Positions 40,437 through 50,934 of a DNA stretch of 64,000 bases are shown here, one piece after another (within the stretch, counting starts at the first letter, position 1; the number at the start of each line of letters is the position of its first letter). Source of the DNA: Burkholderia dolosa (GTDB lineage Bacteria; Pseudomonadota; Gammaproteobacteria; Burkholderiales; Burkholderiaceae); assembly GCF_902499135.1 (NCBI RefSeq), contig NZ_CABVPR010000003.1, positions 62,001 through 126,000 of the forward strand, written 5' to 3'. The translations under genes and the position numbers were made by a program. Below the pieces are notes generated by a model that was not told where the DNA came from, made no database searches, and worked only from the letters and a program-made list of their open reading frames with translations.

Positions 40437-41504
40437 ATGAAGATTGCAGTGCTGCCCGGCGACGGCATCGGTCCGGAAATCGTCAATGAAGCAGTGAAGG
40501 TGCTGAACGCGCTCGACGAGAAGTTCGAGCTCGAGCACGCGCCGGTCGGCGGCGCGGGCTACGAGGCGAGCGGCCATCCGCTGCCCGACGCGACGCTGAA
40601 GCTCGCGAAGGAAGCCGACGCGATCCTGTTCGGCGCGGTCGGCGACTGGAAGTACGACTCGCTCGAGCGCGCGCTGCGCCCCGAGCAGGCGATTCTCGGG
40701 CTGCGCAAGCATCTCGAGCTGTTCGCGAACTTCCGTCCGGCGATCTGCTATCCGCAGCTAGTCGACGCTTCGCCGCTGAAGCCCGAGCTCGTCGCGGGCC
40801 TCGACATCCTGATCGTGCGCGAACTGAACGGCGACATCTATTTCGGCCAGCCGCGCGGCGTGCGCGCAGCGCCGGACGGCCCGTTCGCGGGCGAACGCGA
40901 AGGCTTCGACACGATGCGCTATTCGGAGCCGGAAGTGCGCCGCATCGCGCACGTCGCGTTCCAGGCCGCGCAAAAGCGTGCGAAGAAGCTGCTGTCGGTC
41001 GACAAGTCGAACGTGCTCGAGACGTCGCAGTTCTGGCGCGACGTGATGATCGACGTGTCGAAGGAATACGCGGACGTCGAGCTGTCGCACATGTACGTCG
41101 ACAACGCGGCGATGCAGCTCGCGAAGGCGCCGAAGCAGTTCGACGTGATCGTGACGGGCAACATGTTCGGCGACATCCTGTCGGACGAAGCGTCGATGCT
41201 GACCGGCTCGATCGGCATGCTGCCGTCGGCATCGCTCGACAAGAACAACAAGGGTCTGTACGAGCCGTCGCACGGTTCGGCTCCGGACATCGCTGGCAAG
41301 GGCATCGCGAACCCGCTCGCGACGATCCTGTCGGCCGCGATGCTGCTGCGCTACTCGCTGAATCGCGCGGAGCAGGCCGATCGCATCGAGCGCGCGGTGA
41401 AAACGGTGCTCGAACAGGGCTACCGGACCGGCGACATCGCGACGCCGGGCTGCAAGCAGGTCGGCACCGCAGCGATGGGCGACGCGGTCGTCGCGGCGCT
41501 GTAA
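40437..41504 (+). CDS. leuB: 3-isopropylmalate dehydrogenase
   Basis: Oxidative decarboxylase of 355 aa that makes 2-ketoisocaproate in leucine synthesis with NAD+. Landmarks are [18 protein letters not shown], the substrate arginines in [23 protein letters not shown], the catalytic Lys/Tyr region, and [25 protein letters not shown] with [27 protein letters not shown]. It follows leuD by 75 bp and closes the leuCDB group; leuA is not in the window. Confidence 0.97.
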   Translation: MKIAVLPGDGIGPEIVNEAVKVLNALDEKFELEHAPVGGAGYEASGHPLPDATLKLAKEADAILFGAVGDWKYDSLERALRPEQAILGLRKHLELFANFRPAICYPQLVDASPLKPELVAGLDILIVRELNGDIYFGQPRGVRAAPDGPFAGEREGFDTMRYSEPEVRRIAHVAFQAAQKRAKKLLSVDKSNVLETSQFWRDVMIDVSKEYADVELSHMYVDNAAMQLAKAPKQFDVIVTGNMFGDILSDEASMLTGSIGMLPSASLDKNNKGLYEPSHGSAPDIAGKGIANPLATILSAAMLLRYSLNRAEQADRIERAVKTVLEQGYRTGDIATPGCKQVGTAAMGDAVVAAL

Positions 41505-41577
41505 CGAAAGTCGCGGTATTGACGTAGAAAGGGCGCGAACCGGCCGCGAAATCGGCCGATTCGCGCGCGGTTGGCCG

Positions 41578-41606
41578 TTGTGCGGGCAACCGGCTTTGTG
41601 TAGACT
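41578..41606 (+). promoter_or_regulatory. Candidate promoter ahead of the asd leader
   Basis: TTGTGC (41578-41583), 17-bp spacer, TAGACT (41601-41606). If used, transcription would start at about the ATG of the leader peptide, giving a leaderless mRNA, which would explain the missing ribosome site there. Confidence 0.35.
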
Positions 41607-41612
41607 CGAACG

Positions 41613-41732
41613 ATGGCGCTGATTTCCCTGATCTCCCCGGTCCTGAAACTCCACGGCAACACTGCCCGTGCGGGTGCGCGCGCCATCGTCATCACGAAAA
41701 CCATTACCACGAAAACGATCATTAAACGCTGA
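41613..41732 (+). CDS. Putative Thr/Ile/Lys leader peptide upstream of asd
   Basis: Short frame of 39 codons ending in TGA 82 bp before asd. The N-terminal half is ordinary (MALISLISPVLKLHGN), but residues 25-39 read IVITKTITTKTIIKR: five Ile, five Thr and three Lys in fifteen. These are products of the aspartate pathway that Asd feeds. It resembles the E. coli ThrL attenuation peptide, rich in Thr and Ile. The run uses AT-rich codons (ATT, AAA, ACG) that stand out in this genome. There is no clear Shine-Dalgarno. A long hairpin follows the stop. Function as an attenuator is inference from composition and position. Confidence 0.6.
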   Translation: MALISLISPVLKLHGNTARAGARAIVITKTITTKTIIKR

Positions 41733-41744
41733 TCGTCCGTCGTG

Positions 41745-41789
41745 CCCGCCTGTTTCCCCGCGCGGTCACGCGGGGGCGGAAATGGCGGG
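41745..41789 (+). promoter_or_regulatory. Long hairpin between asd leader and asd
   Basis: A nested stem: CCCGCC (41745-41750) with GGCGGG (41784-41789), GTTTCC (41752-41757) with GGAAAT (41778-41783), and an inner GC stem around loop cggtca (41763-41768). It starts 13 bases after the leader stop and ends about 12 bases before the asd ribosome site (AAAGGG). There is no T-run, so it may act on translation or with Rho rather than as an intrinsic terminator. Confidence 0.6.
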
Positions 41790-41813
41790 GAAGCTCCATT
41801 CAAAGGGTTAGTC

Positions 41814-42935
41814 ATGAACGTAGGTCTCGTAGGTTGGCGCGGCATGGTCGGCAGCGTGCTGATGCAGCGCATGCAGGAAGAGGGCGACTTCGACCTGATC
41901 GAACCGGTGTTTTTCAGCACCAGCAACTCGGGCGGCAAGGCACCGTCGTTCGCGAAAAACGAGACTACGCTGAAGGACGCGACCGACGTCGACGCGCTGA
42001 AGAAGTGCGACGTGATCATCACGTGCCAGGGCGGCGACTACACGAACGACGTGTTCCCGAAGCTGCGTGCGGCCGGCTGGAACGGCTACTGGATCGACGC
42101 GGCATCGTCGCTGCGGATGAAGGACGACGCGGTGATCATCCTCGATCCGGTGAACCTCGACGTGATCAAGGACGCGCTCGTCAACGGCACGAAGAACTTC
42201 ATCGGCGGCAACTGCACGGTCAGCCTGATGCTGATGGCGCTCGGCGGCCTGTTCCGCGAGAACCTCGTCGACTGGATGACCGCGATGACGTACCAGGCCG
42301 CATCGGGCGCGGGTGCGCAGAACATGCGCGAACTGCTGTCGCAGATGGGCACGCTCAACGGCGCGGTGAAGGAGCAGCTTGCCGATCCGGCGTCGGCGAT
42401 CCTCGACATCGACCGCCGCGTGCTGGCCGCGATGAACAGCGATGCGATGCCGACGAGCCACTTCGGCGTGCCGCTCGCCGGCTCGCTGATCCCGTGGATC
42501 GACAAGGATCTCGGCAACGGGATGTCGAAGGAAGAGTGGAAGGGCGGCGCGGAAACCAACAAGATCCTCGGCAAGCCGGCAATGGGCGAGCCGGGTTCGA
42601 TCCCGGTCGACGGCCTGTGCGTGCGAATCGGCGCGATGCGTTGCCACTCGCAGGCGCTGACGATCAAGCTGAAGAAGGACGTGCCGCTCGACGAGATCAA
42701 CGGGATCCTCGCGTCGGCGAACGACTGGGTGAAGGTCGTGCCGAACGAGCGTGAAGCGTCGATGCGCGACCTGTCGCCGGCGAAGGTCACTGGCACGCTG
42801 ACGGTGCCGGTCGGCCGGCTGCGCAAGCTCGCGATGGGCGGCGAGTATCTGTCGGCGTTCACGGTCGGCGACCAACTGCTGTGGGGCGCGGCCGAGCCGC
42901 TGCGCCGCATGCTGCGCATCCTGCTCGACAAGTAA
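41814..42935 (+). CDS. asd: Aspartate-semialdehyde dehydrogenase
   Basis: Enzyme of 373 aa that reduces aspartyl phosphate to aspartate semialdehyde with NADPH, the branch point to lysine, diaminopimelate, threonine, methionine and isoleucine. Landmarks are [19 protein letters not shown] (cofactor site), the nucleophile Cys in [17 protein letters not shown], and the catalytic His in [16 protein letters not shown]. It belongs to the long Gram-negative type. The leader peptide and hairpin upstream suggest amino-acid-responsive control. A terminator follows. Confidence 0.97.
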   Translation: MNVGLVGWRGMVGSVLMQRMQEEGDFDLIEPVFFSTSNSGGKAPSFAKNETTLKDATDVDALKKCDVIITCQGGDYTNDVFPKLRAAGWNGYWIDAASSLRMKDDAVIILDPVNLDVIKDALVNGTKNFIGGNCTVSLMLMALGGLFRENLVDWMTAMTYQAASGAGAQNMRELLSQMGTLNGAVKEQLADPASAILDIDRRVLAAMNSDAMPTSHFGVPLAGSLIPWIDKDLGNGMSKEEWKGGAETNKILGKPAMGEPGSIPVDGLCVRIGAMRCHSQALTIKLKKDVPLDEINGILASANDWVKVVPNEREASMRDLSPAKVTGTLTVPVGRLRKLAMGGEYLSAFTVGDQLLWGAAEPLRRMLRILLDK

Positions 42936-42957
42936 GCGCCAAGCCGCGCTGCGCGAC

Positions 42958-42997
42958 ACGCCTGCCTGCCCTTCGCGGGGTGGCAGGCGTTGTCTTT
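42958..42997 (+). terminator. Intrinsic terminator after asd
   Basis: 9-bp stem ACGCCTGCC (42958-42966) with GGCAGGCGT (42982-42990) plus inner pairing, followed by TGTCTTTT. Confidence 0.8.
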
Positions 42998-43336
42998 TGC
43001 GGCGCACGGGCCGGCGTCGGCGGTTTGCTTGCAGGTCCGTTGCCGTGCGCCGGATCGAGCGGTCAGCCGAATCATGCGCGCGTCGTGCCGCGCAAGCGTG
43101 CAACGAGCACGCTTCGCGTGTCCGCTGCTTGCCACGATGCGCGGAAATGACGGTCGTATCCGCTCGCGACGAATTCGGCCCGAACGCGATCGCGTGAAGT
43201 AAACTACGCGGTTACGACGCGCAGGCCCGCCGAAAGCGTCGCGTTCCGCGCGGCGCTTTTGCATTTCTGCGGCGACTTTATTGACGCTTCCACCCGCGAA
43301 TCCGAGCCGCGCCCGCGCGCGGCGATAGAGCCAACG
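42998..43336. other. Upstream region of fimV
   Basis: About 340 bp between the asd terminator and fimV. Small open frames here are arginine-rich and unsupported. A GTAAAC hexamer at 43199-43204 overlaps a TAAACT (43200-43205) that could serve as a -10 box. No other structure is evident. Confidence 0.35.
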
Positions 43337-45424
43337 ATGTCCCGAATTTCCTTTTTTCCGCGTCAGTCCCGTCTGGCGCGCGCCGTGCGCAGCGCGCTCG
43401 CGATGCTGGCGCTCGGCGCCGCCGCGTCGGTCTGGGCGGCCGGCGCGACCGAACCGGCGTCGTCCGCTGCGGGCGGCCCCGCGCCGCTCACCGTGACGGT
43501 TCAGCCTGGGCAGTCGCTCAACGATATCGCGATCGCCGCCACGCAATCGCGCGATCCCGGCGTGCTCGCCCGTGCGGGGCGCGCGCTGTTCGACGCGAAT
43601 CCGCAGGCGTTCATGAAGCGCGACCCGAGCCGTCTGAAGGTCGGCGCGACGCTGACGGTGCCGGCGCTCGACGCGAACGGTTCGGCGCTTGCGCCGGCGT
43701 CGGCGGGCGTTGCTGCGTCCGGCGGTGCGGCGCTTGCGCAGCATGGCGCATCGGCACCGCGTGCGACGTCGGCTGCGCAATCCGCGCCGGGCGCAGCGGC
43801 CGCTGTTGCCGCGTCGAGTGCGTCGGCTGCATCGGCCGCGCGCCCGACGCCGACGAGCGGCGCGAGTTCGTCCACCGCTGCTGTGGCGGCAGCGTCGGCG
43901 GCTTCTGCCGCGCACGGCCCGGCACCGCTCGAAAGCACGCAGCCTGCGACGCCGGTCGCCGGCGCGAGCGGCCCGCATGTGTGGAGCGGGACGATCCAGT
44001 CCGCGCCGTCGTCCGCGAGCGGGGCCGCCGTTTCACCATCGTCCGGTGCGCCGGTTTCCGGTGCCCGCGAACCGGCCGGTGCGTCGCCCGGCAACGGCGC
44101 GTCCCAGCCGCGTCCGTCCAGCCTGCAGCAATTGCTCGCGCTGAAGAACCGCGTGCTGATGGAATTGCAGAAGCACGGCATCGGCAAGCCGGCCGCGCCG
44201 AACGGCGCCGCGCCGACGACTGCAACGGCGCCTGCCGCGCCGCGCGCGGCCGCGAACGATGCGGCCCCTGCGTCGACTGCCGTGCAGGCGAGCGATGCGG
44301 CGTCCGCCGTGGGCGCGAGCGCGACCCAGCCCGCATCGGCGTCTGCGCGACCGGCTGCGCCGGTGGCGCCGGCGTCCACGAACCGCACGACACAGATCGA
44401 CTGGCGACCGACCGCGGTAGCCGGCTCCGCGGCGCTGGTGCTCGCGATCTGGTTCGCGCTGCGCAGGCGCCGCAAAGCGGCGGCAGCGGCGGGCTCGCCG
44501 GCAGATGCGCCGACCGACGGTCCGGCAGAAGCCGATGCCAATGCCGATGATGCAACCGCCGCACCGCGGCCGATCGGCAGTGAATCGCCGATCCTGCCCG
44601 AAACGCCGGTCGCGCGCGACGTGATTTCCAACGTGAGCGTGGCAGCCGCTGCCGAGACGGCGGCAGAAGCGGTGCAGCCGCGCGGCACGGACGACGACGC
44701 GCGTTCGGCAGCCGTGCGGAAGGACGAGCCCGTGGAGGCGCCGCTGGATGCTGCGGCGACGCACCCGAGTGAAACGACTGCCGAGACGACGACCGAGCAC
44801 ACGAGTCCCGCGACCGGCATCGTAGGCGACACGCCCGCCGACACGCCCGCAGCACCGACGACCGATGCGCAGCACGCCGCGCTGATGCAAAACGCGATCA
44901 GCGCGCTAAACAGTCTCGACATGCCGCTGCCGCCGCGCGCGTCGGAAGACGCATCGTCGACCGATGCGTCGACCTCGGAGGAACATCCGTCGAACGACCC
45001 GTCATCGGCAACTAACGGTCAATCCGCGCCGCGCCCGCCTGTTGACGCGGCCGATTCGGCTTCCGAACATCGGGCCGATCACGACGACGAGCTCGAATGG
45101 GACCCGGACGCAGCCGCGCCGGCCGCGCGCGCGAGCGCTCCGTCCACCACGTCGTCGCTGCCGCCGCTCGGCGGTGCGCAGTTCGGCGCGCTGAAGCTCG
45201 ATTTCGATCTCGATCTGCCGTCCGCGCCGGGCGCGGTGCTGCCCGCACTGACGCCGGACGAGCTTGCGCGCATCGCGCGCAACAAGCTCGACCTCGCGGC
45301 CGAGTACGTCGAGCTCGGCGACTTGTCCGGCGCGCGCACGCTGCTGCAGGAAGTCGTCGACGCGAATGACGCCGCGACGCGCGACGACGCGCGCGCGATG
45401 CTCGCGAAGCTGGCGGACGCGTGA
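43337..45424 (+). CDS. fimV: FimV-like peptidoglycan-binding hub protein
   Basis: Protein of 695 aa. A signal sequence (about residues 1-35) precedes a LysM-like segment ([20 protein letters not shown]...[11 protein letters not shown]). A long Ala/Ser/Pro-rich linker (about 115-350) leads to one transmembrane helix (about 357-373, [18 protein letters not shown]). An acidic low-complexity cytoplasmic region follows, and then the FimV C-terminal helical domain (about 640-695, [42 protein letters not shown]). FimV links the cell wall to polar organisation, type IV pilus function and cAMP signalling in Pseudomonas. Its stop overlaps the truA start (TGATG). It is shorter than the P. aeruginosa protein, mainly in the linkers. 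Confidence 0.9.
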   Translation: MSRISFFPRQSRLARAVRSALAMLALGAAASVWAAGATEPASSAAGGPAPLTVTVQPGQSLNDIAIAATQSRDPGVLARAGRALFDANPQAFMKRDPSRLKVGATLTVPALDANGSALAPASAGVAASGGAALAQHGASAPRATSAAQSAPGAAAAVAASSASAASAARPTPTSGASSSTAAVAAASAASAAHGPAPLESTQPATPVAGASGPHVWSGTIQSAPSSASGAAVSPSSGAPVSGAREPAGASPGNGASQPRPSSLQQLLALKNRVLMELQKHGIGKPAAPNGAAPTTATAPAAPRAAANDAAPASTAVQASDAASAVGASATQPASASARPAAPVAPASTNRTTQIDWRPTAVAGSAALVLAIWFALRRRRKAAAAAGSPADAPTDGPAEADANADDATAAPRPIGSESPILPETPVARDVISNVSVAAAAETAAEAVQPRGTDDDARSAAVRKDEPVEAPLDAAATHPSETTAETTTEHTSPATGIVGDTPADTPAAPTTDAQHAALMQNAISALNSLDMPLPPRASEDASSTDASTSEEHPSNDPSSATNGQSAPRPPVDAADSASEHRADHDDELEWDPDAAAPAARASAPSTTSSLPPLGGAQFGALKLDFDLDLPSAPGAVLPALTPDELARIARNKLDLAAEYVELGDLSGARTLLQEVVDANDAATRDDARAMLAKLADA

Positions 45425-46236
45425 TGCGGATCGCGCTCGGCATTCAGTACGACGGCGCGGCCTTCTGCGGCTGGCAGTCGCAGCCGCACGGCAAGACCGT
45501 GCAGGACGCACTCGAACGCGCGCTCGCCGAATTCGCGCGCGTGCCGCTGCACACGACGGTCGCGGGCCGCACCGACACCGGCGTACACGGGCTCGGGCAG
45601 GTCGTGCATTTCGATACCGACCTCGATCGCGCCGATTTCTCGTGGGTACGCGGCACGAATGCGTTCCTGCCGCCGAGCGTCGCCGTCCAGTGGGCGAAGC
45701 CGATGCCCGATACGTTCCACGCGCGTTTCTCCGCGTTCGAGCGCACCTATTACTACGCGCTGTACGTGCATCCGGTGCGTTCGCCGATGCTGGCCGGCCG
45801 GGCCGGCTGGGTCCACACGCCGCTGGACGACGACGCGATGCGCGCGGCCGCCGCGCACCTGATCGGCGAGCACGACTTCTCGTCGTTCCGGTCGTCGGAA
45901 TGCCAGTCGAAGACGCCGGTCAAGCACCTGTACCAGATCGACGTCCGGCGTTCCGGTCACTTCATCCATTTCCGGTTTCGTGCGAACGCGTTCCTGCATC
46001 ACATGGTGCGCAACCTGATGGGCTGCCTCGTCGCGGTCGGGCGCGGCCGTTATCCGGCCGACTGGGTCGCCGACGTGCTCGCCGGCCGCGACCGCGACCT
46101 CGCCGCACCGACGTTCATGGCCGACGGGCTGTATCTCGCGCACGTCGGCTACCCGGCGGAATTCGCCGTCCCGCCCGCGCAGCTCGGCAGTGTGCCGTGG
46201 AGCAGCGTCTGGGCCGATCTGGACCCGCAATCATGA
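45424..46236 (+). CDS. truA: tRNA pseudouridine(38-40) synthase TruA
   Basis: RNA-modifying enzyme of 270 aa that converts U38-U40 in the anticodon arm to pseudouridine. The catalytic Asp51 lies in [17 protein letters not shown]. Other landmarks are [25 protein letters not shown] and [25 protein letters not shown]. The ATG at 45424 overlaps the fimV stop, and its own stop overlaps the trpF start (ATGA), so fimV, truA and trpF are translationally coupled. Confidence 0.96.
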   Translation: MRIALGIQYDGAAFCGWQSQPHGKTVQDALERALAEFARVPLHTTVAGRTDTGVHGLGQVVHFDTDLDRADFSWVRGTNAFLPPSVAVQWAKPMPDTFHARFSAFERTYYYALYVHPVRSPMLAGRAGWVHTPLDDDAMRAAAAHLIGEHDFSSFRSSECQSKTPVKHLYQIDVRRSGHFIHFRFRANAFLHHMVRNLMGCLVAVGRGRYPADWVADVLAGRDRDLAAPTFMADGLYLAHVGYPAEFAVPPAQLGSVPWSSVWADLDPQS

Positions 46237-46934
46237 CGGACCACGCCGTTTCCTCGCCGCCGTCCACCGCCGCCGCGTTGCCGTCGCGAACGCGCATCAA
46301 GCTGTGCGGCCTGTCGCGTCCGGAGGACGTGCTGCATGCGGCCGCGCTCGGCGCGGACGCGATCGGCCTCGTGTTCTATCCGAAGAGTCCGCGCGCGGTC
46401 ACGATCGCGCAGGCGGCCGAGCTCGCGCGGCTCGCGCCGCCGTTCGTGTCGGTGGTCGGGCTGTTCGTGAACGCGACCGAAGCCGACGTCGAAGCCGTCG
46501 TGCGCGACGTGCCGCTCACGCTGCTGCAGCTGCACGGCGACGAAACGCCCGAGCAGTGCGACGCGCTGGGCCGCGCCGCGCGGCTGCCGTGGCTGCGTGC
46601 GGTACGCGTGGGACCCTCGACGCAGTCGCCCGATTTGGTAGAATCGGCACTTCATTATTCGAAAGCGCGCGGCCTCCTGTTCGACACCCTCGTGCCGGAC
46701 TACGGCGGCAGCGGCAAGGTCTTCGATTGGTCACTTATTTCCGCAGAGCTCGCGCGTCGGGCCGTTTTGAGTGGTGGCTTGAACGCGCAAAACGTCGGTG
46801 ATGCGATCCGCCAGCTGCGTCCGTTTGCTGTCGATGTCTCGAGCGGCATCGAAGTCGACGGCGCGAAGGGCGTGAAGGATCACGCCCGGATGGCGGCGTT
46901 CGTACGCGCGGTGCGCGAAGCGGACGCCGGGTGA
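46233..46934 (+). CDS. trpF: Phosphoribosylanthranilate isomerase
   Basis: Tryptophan enzyme of 233 aa with a TIM barrel. The catalytic Cys is in [17 protein letters not shown], and the catalytic Asp is in [19 protein letters not shown]. Further landmarks are [13 protein letters not shown] and [14 protein letters not shown] with [18 protein letters not shown]. It starts within the truA stop codon. An N-terminal tail of about 18 residues precedes the barrel. trpB follows after 53 bp. Confidence 0.96.
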   Translation: MTDHAVSSPPSTAAALPSRTRIKLCGLSRPEDVLHAAALGADAIGLVFYPKSPRAVTIAQAAELARLAPPFVSVVGLFVNATEADVEAVVRDVPLTLLQLHGDETPEQCDALGRAARLPWLRAVRVGPSTQSPDLVESALHYSKARGLLFDTLVPDYGGSGKVFDWSLISAELARRAVLSGGLNAQNVGDAIRQLRPFAVDVSSGIEVDGAKGVKDHARMAAFVRAVREADAG

Positions 46935-46987
46935 TGCAAGCGGCGCGACCCCGAAAGCGGGCGCGCCGACCGATCGAGAGTGACATC

Positions 46988-48181
46988 ATGTACAACCTTC
47001 CTGACGATCGCGGCCACTTCGGCCCGTATGGCGGCGTATTCGTCGCCGAGACGCTGATCCACGCGCTGGACGAACTGCGCAGCGCATATGCGAAATATCA
47101 GAACGACCCCGATTTCGTCGCCGAATTCCAGCGCGAACTGAAGCACTTCGTCGGCCGTCCGTCGCCGATCTATCACGCGCAGCGCTGGAGCGACACGCTG
47201 GGCGGCGCGCAGATCTACCTGAAGCGCGAGGACCTGAACCACACCGGCGCGCACAAGATCAACAACGTGATCGGCCAGGCGCTGCTCGCGAAACGGATGG
47301 GCAAGAAGCGCGTGATCGCCGAGACGGGCGCCGGCCAGCACGGCGTCGCGACCGCGACGATCTGCGCGCGCTTCGGAATGGAATGCGTCGTCTACATGGG
47401 CGCCGAGGACGTGCGCCGGCAGGCCGCGAACGTCTACCGGATGAAGCTGCTCGGCGCGACCGTCGTGCCGGTCGAATCGGGTTCGCGCACGCTGAAGGAC
47501 GCGCTGAACGAAGCGATGCGCGACTGGGTCACGAACATCGAAAACACGTTCTACATCATCGGCACGGTCGCAGGCCCGCATCCGTATCCGATGATGGTGC
47601 GCGACTTCCAGCGCGTGATCGGCGACGAGTGCAAGGTGCAGATGCCCGAGCTCGCCGGCCGGCAGCCGGACGCGGTGATCGCGTGCGTCGGCGGCGGGTC
47701 GAACGCGATGGGCATCTTCTATCCGTACATCGACGACGCATCGGTGCAGCTGATCGGCGTCGAAGCGGCGGGCGACGGCCTCGACTCCGGCCATCACGCC
47801 GCGTCGCTGATCGCCGGCAGCCCCGGCGTGCTGCACGGCAACCGCACGTATCTGCTGCAGGACGACAACGGCCAGATCATCGAGACGCATTCGGTGTCGG
47901 CCGGCCTCGACTATCCGGGCGTCGGCCCCGAGCACGCATGGCTGAAGGACAGCGGCCGCGCGCAGTACGTCGGGATCACCGACGACGAAGCGCTGAAGGC
48001 ATTCCACGACTGCTGCCGGATCGAGGGGATCATCCCCGCGCTCGAGTCGAGCCACGCGATCGCGTATGGCGTGAAGCTCGCGCCGACGTTGCCGAAGGAC
48101 AAGATCCTGCTCGTCAACCTGTCGGGCCGCGGCGACAAGGACATGCACACGGTCGCCGAGCGATCGGGCATCGCGCTCTGA
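46988..48181 (+). CDS. trpB: Tryptophan synthase beta subunit
   Basis: PLP enzyme of 397 aa that joins indole and serine. The PLP Lys90 is in [22 protein letters not shown]. Other landmarks are [28 protein letters not shown] and [12 protein letters not shown]. It is the standard TrpB1 type that works with TrpA. The start [16 protein letters not shown] is typical; an in-frame ATG at 46931 would add an arginine-rich tail. Confidence 0.97.
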   Translation: MYNLPDDRGHFGPYGGVFVAETLIHALDELRSAYAKYQNDPDFVAEFQRELKHFVGRPSPIYHAQRWSDTLGGAQIYLKREDLNHTGAHKINNVIGQALLAKRMGKKRVIAETGAGQHGVATATICARFGMECVVYMGAEDVRRQAANVYRMKLLGATVVPVESGSRTLKDALNEAMRDWVTNIENTFYIIGTVAGPHPYPMMVRDFQRVIGDECKVQMPELAGRQPDAVIACVGGGSNAMGIFYPYIDDASVQLIGVEAAGDGLDSGHHAASLIAGSPGVLHGNRTYLLQDDNGQIIETHSVSAGLDYPGVGPEHAWLKDSGRAQYVGITDDEALKAFHDCCRIEGIIPALESSHAIAYGVKLAPTLPKDKILLVNLSGRGDKDMHTVAERSGIAL

Positions 48182-48188
48182 CCGCCCG

Positions 48189-49040
48189 ATGCGCGACCTG
48201 ATCGAAGAGCCGGGCGGTGGCGCCGCGAACGACGCACAGGCGGTTCAGCCCGTCGCCGTCGTGCCGCGTGCGCTGCCGGCCGGCATCGAGCTGCACAACC
48301 GCGATTTCCTGACCGAGGCCGCGCGGCTGCCGGACGCATCGATCGACCTGATCGTCGCCGATCCGCCGTACGGTCTCGGCAAGGATTACGGCAACGACTC
48401 GGACAAGCGTTCGGGCGACGCGTTTCTCGCGTGGACGCGCGAGTGGCTCGAGCTCGCGATTCCGAAGCTCAAGCCGAGCGGGTCGATGTACGTGTTCTGC
48501 ACGTGGCAGTACGCGCCGGAAATCTTCAGCTTCCTGAAGACGAAGCTCACGATGATCAACGAGATCATCTGGGACCGGCGCGTGCCGAGCATGGGCGGCA
48601 CGACGCGCCGTTTCACGTCGGTGCACGACAACATCGGCTTTTTCGCGGTATCGAAGGCGTACTACTTCGATCTCGATCCGGTCCGCATCCCGTACGACGC
48701 CGATACGAAGAAGGCCCGCTCGCGCAAGCTGTTCGAAGGCAGCAAGTGGCTCGAGATGGGCTACAACCCGAAGGACGTCTGGTCGGTCTCGCGCCTGCAT
48801 CGGCAGCACGCGGAGCGCGTCGATCATCCGACCCAGAAGCCGCTGGAGATCATCGAGCGGATGGTGCTCGCGAGCTGCCCGCCGGGCGGCCGCGTGCTCG
48901 ATCCGTTCATGGGCAGCGGCACGACCGCGGTGGCCTGCGCACGGCAGGGGCGCGACTTCGTCGGCTACGAGATCAACGAAAGTTATTGCGCGATCGCGCA
49001 CGAGCGCGTGAGCGCGCTCGCCGCGCAGGCGTGCGCGTGA
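48189..49040 (+). CDS. Orphan DNA methyltransferase (beta class) inside the trp operon
   Basis: Site-specific DNA methyltransferase of 283 aa. The catalytic motif IV is [16 protein letters not shown] (DPPY, typical of N6-adenine or N4-cytosine methylation), and the S-adenosylmethionine-binding motif [17 protein letters not shown], comes after it, which defines the beta class order. The target-recognition region (about residues 110-210) lies between them. No restriction endonuclease is adjacent, so it is an orphan enzyme likely to act in gene regulation. It starts seven bases after trpB and is 44 bp from trpA, so it is transcribed with tryptophan synthase genes. Confidence 0.93.
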   Translation: MRDLIEEPGGGAANDAQAVQPVAVVPRALPAGIELHNRDFLTEAARLPDASIDLIVADPPYGLGKDYGNDSDKRSGDAFLAWTREWLELAIPKLKPSGSMYVFCTWQYAPEIFSFLKTKLTMINEIIWDRRVPSMGGTTRRFTSVHDNIGFFAVSKAYYFDLDPVRIPYDADTKKARSRKLFEGSKWLEMGYNPKDVWSVSRLHRQHAERVDHPTQKPLEIIERMVLASCPPGGRVLDPFMGSGTTAVACARQGRDFVGYEINESYCAIAHERVSALAAQACA

Positions 49041-49084
49041 GCCGCGCCGCCGTTTCGCCGATCGAATCCAGGAAAAACATCGCC

Positions 49085-49900
49085 ATGTCCCGTATTCAGC
49101 AGACCTTTGCCGCGCTCGCCGAACAAGGCCGAAAGGGCCTGATCCCGTTCATCACCGCCGGCGACCCCGATCCCGCGAAGACCGTCGAATTCATGCATGC
49201 GCTCGCCGAAGGCGGCGCCGACGTGATCGAACTCGGCGTGCCGTTCTCGGACCCGATGGCCGACGGTCCGGTGATCCAGCGTTCGTCGGAACGCGCGCTC
49301 GCGCGCGGCGTCACGCTCAGAAGCGTGCTCGCCGACGTGAAGCGCTTTCGCGAGACCGACCGGAAAACGCCCGTCGTGCTGATGGGCTATGCGAACCCGA
49401 TCGAGCGGATCGGCGTCGACGCTTTCGCGGCCGAAGCGCACGCGGCCGGCGTCGACGGCGTGCTCGTCGTCGACTATCCGCCGGAAGAGGCGGCCGCGTT
49501 CGCCGAAACGATGCGTGCCGCGCAGATCGATCCGATCTTCCTGCTCGCGCCGACGTCGACCGACGAGCGCATCGCGGAGGTCGGCAAGATCGCGAGCGGC
49601 TACGTGTACTACGTGTCGCTCAAGGGCGTGACCGGCGCCGGAAATCTGGATGTTTCGAGCATTGCGGGTAAAATCCCGGCCATCAAGTCGCGCGTGCCGG
49701 TTCCGGTGGGCGTCGGCTTCGGCATCCGCGACGCCGACACGGCGCGCGCGGTGGCCGAGGTGTCCGACGCGGTCGTGATCGGCAGCCGCCTGGTGCAGCT
49801 GCTCGAAAGTGCTGCGCCGGAGAGCGCCGCCGCCGCGCTGAAGGCGTTCATCGCCGAGCTGCGCACCGCGCTGGACGGCGCGGGCAGCACGGCGCGATAA
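49085..49900 (+). CDS. trpA: Tryptophan synthase alpha subunit
   Basis: TIM-barrel enzyme of 271 aa that releases indole from indole-3-glycerol phosphate and channels it to TrpB. Landmarks are [14 protein letters not shown], the catalytic Glu in [22 protein letters not shown], the loop containing the catalytic Asp ([12 protein letters not shown]), and [10 protein letters not shown] with [11 protein letters not shown] for phosphate binding. It is separated from trpB only by the methyltransferase gene. Confidence 0.97.
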   Translation: MSRIQQTFAALAEQGRKGLIPFITAGDPDPAKTVEFMHALAEGGADVIELGVPFSDPMADGPVIQRSSERALARGVTLRSVLADVKRFRETDRKTPVVLMGYANPIERIGVDAFAAEAHAAGVDGVLVVDYPPEEAAAFAETMRAAQIDPIFLLAPTSTDERIAEVGKIASGYVYYVSLKGVTGAGNLDVSSIAGKIPAIKSRVPVPVGVGFGIRDADTARAVAEVSDAVVIGSRLVQLLESAAPESAAAALKAFIAELRTALDGAGSTAR

Positions 49901-49962
49901 ACACAACAGCAAGCGGGAACGGGCCGTTCGGCCCGCCCCGCCACGGAACAGGAAACCATACG

Positions 49963-50835
49963 ATGAGCTGGCTCGACAAACTGTTGCCGCCGAAGATCAA
50001 GCAGACCGATCCGAAAAGCCGCAAGGGCATTCCGGAAGGCTTGTGGGTCAAGTGCCCGTCCTGCGAGGCCGTGCTGTACCGCAACGACGTGGACGCGAAC
50101 CTGCACGTGTGCCCGAAGTGCGATCACCACATGCGCATCGGTGCACGCGAGCGCCTGGACGCGCTGCTCGATCCGGAAGGCCGCTACGAGATCGGCCAGG
50201 AAGTGCTGCCGGTGGACTCGCTGAAGTTCAAGGACAGCCGCAAGTATCCGGACCGCCTGAAGGAAGCGATGGACGAAACGGGCGAGACCGACGCGATGGT
50301 CGTGATGGGCGGTGCGATCCACACGCTGCCGGTCGTGGCCGCGTGCTTCGAGTTCTCGTTCATGGGCGGCTCGATGGGTTCGGTCGTCGGCGAGCGTTTC
50401 GCACGCGGCGCGCAGAACGCGCTCGAGCAGCACGTGCCGTTCATCTGCTTCACCGCGTCGGGCGGCGCGCGGATGCAGGAAAGCCTGCTGTCGCTGATGC
50501 AGATGGCGAAGACCACCGCAATGCTGACCAAGCTCGCCGAAGCGAAGCTGCCGTTCATCTCGGTGCTGACCGACCCGACGATGGGCGGCGTGTCCGCGAG
50601 CTTCGCGTTCCTCGGCGACGTCGTGATCGCCGAGCCGAAGGCGCTGATCGGCTTCGCGGGCCCGCGCGTGATCGAGCAGACGGTTCGCGAGAAGCTGCCG
50701 GAAGGCTTCCAGCGTGCCGAGTTCCTGCTGAAGACGGGCGCGATCGACATGATCGTCGACCGTCGCAAGATGCGCGACGAGATCGCACAGCTGCTCGCGC
50801 TGCTGCAGCGCCAGCCGGCCGACGCGCTGGCCTGA
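49963..50835 (+). CDS. accD: Acetyl-CoA carboxylase carboxyltransferase beta subunit
   Basis: Fatty-acid synthesis subunit of 290 aa. An N-terminal zinc ribbon ([11 protein letters not shown]...[17 protein letters not shown]) is followed by the carboxyltransferase crotonase-like domain with [25 protein letters not shown] and [37 protein letters not shown]. It pairs with AccA to transfer CO2 to acetyl-CoA, making malonyl-CoA. It follows trpA after 62 bp and ends with a terminator, so folC may have its own promoter. Confidence 0.97.
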   Translation: MSWLDKLLPPKIKQTDPKSRKGIPEGLWVKCPSCEAVLYRNDVDANLHVCPKCDHHMRIGARERLDALLDPEGRYEIGQEVLPVDSLKFKDSRKYPDRLKEAMDETGETDAMVVMGGAIHTLPVVAACFEFSFMGGSMGSVVGERFARGAQNALEQHVPFICFTASGGARMQESLLSLMQMAKTTAMLTKLAEAKLPFISVLTDPTMGGVSASFAFLGDVVIAEPKALIGFAGPRVIEQTVREKLPEGFQRAEFLLKTGAIDMIVDRRKMRDEIAQLLALLQRQPADALA

Positions 50836-50855
50836 GCGCAGCGGCCGTGAATCGC

Positions 50856-50899
50856 GCGCGTCGCCCGGCTTCGATGTCGGGCGGCGCGCTTCGTTTTTT
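50856..50899 (+). terminator. Intrinsic terminator between accD and folC
   Basis: 12-bp GC-rich stem with one G-T pair (50856-50867 with 50878-50889), then a run of six T (50894-50899). It may act as a partial terminator because folC begins only 35 bp on. Confidence 0.75.
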
Positions 50900-50934
50900 G
50901 GCGTAGTGTGTCGTACCGATTCAGATTTGATCCG

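Noticed and set aside
49921-49934. Small GGGCC-GTTC-GGCCC hairpin between trpA and accD
   Set aside because: Only five base pairs and no T-run; it sits close to the accD ribosome site and is probably incidental.
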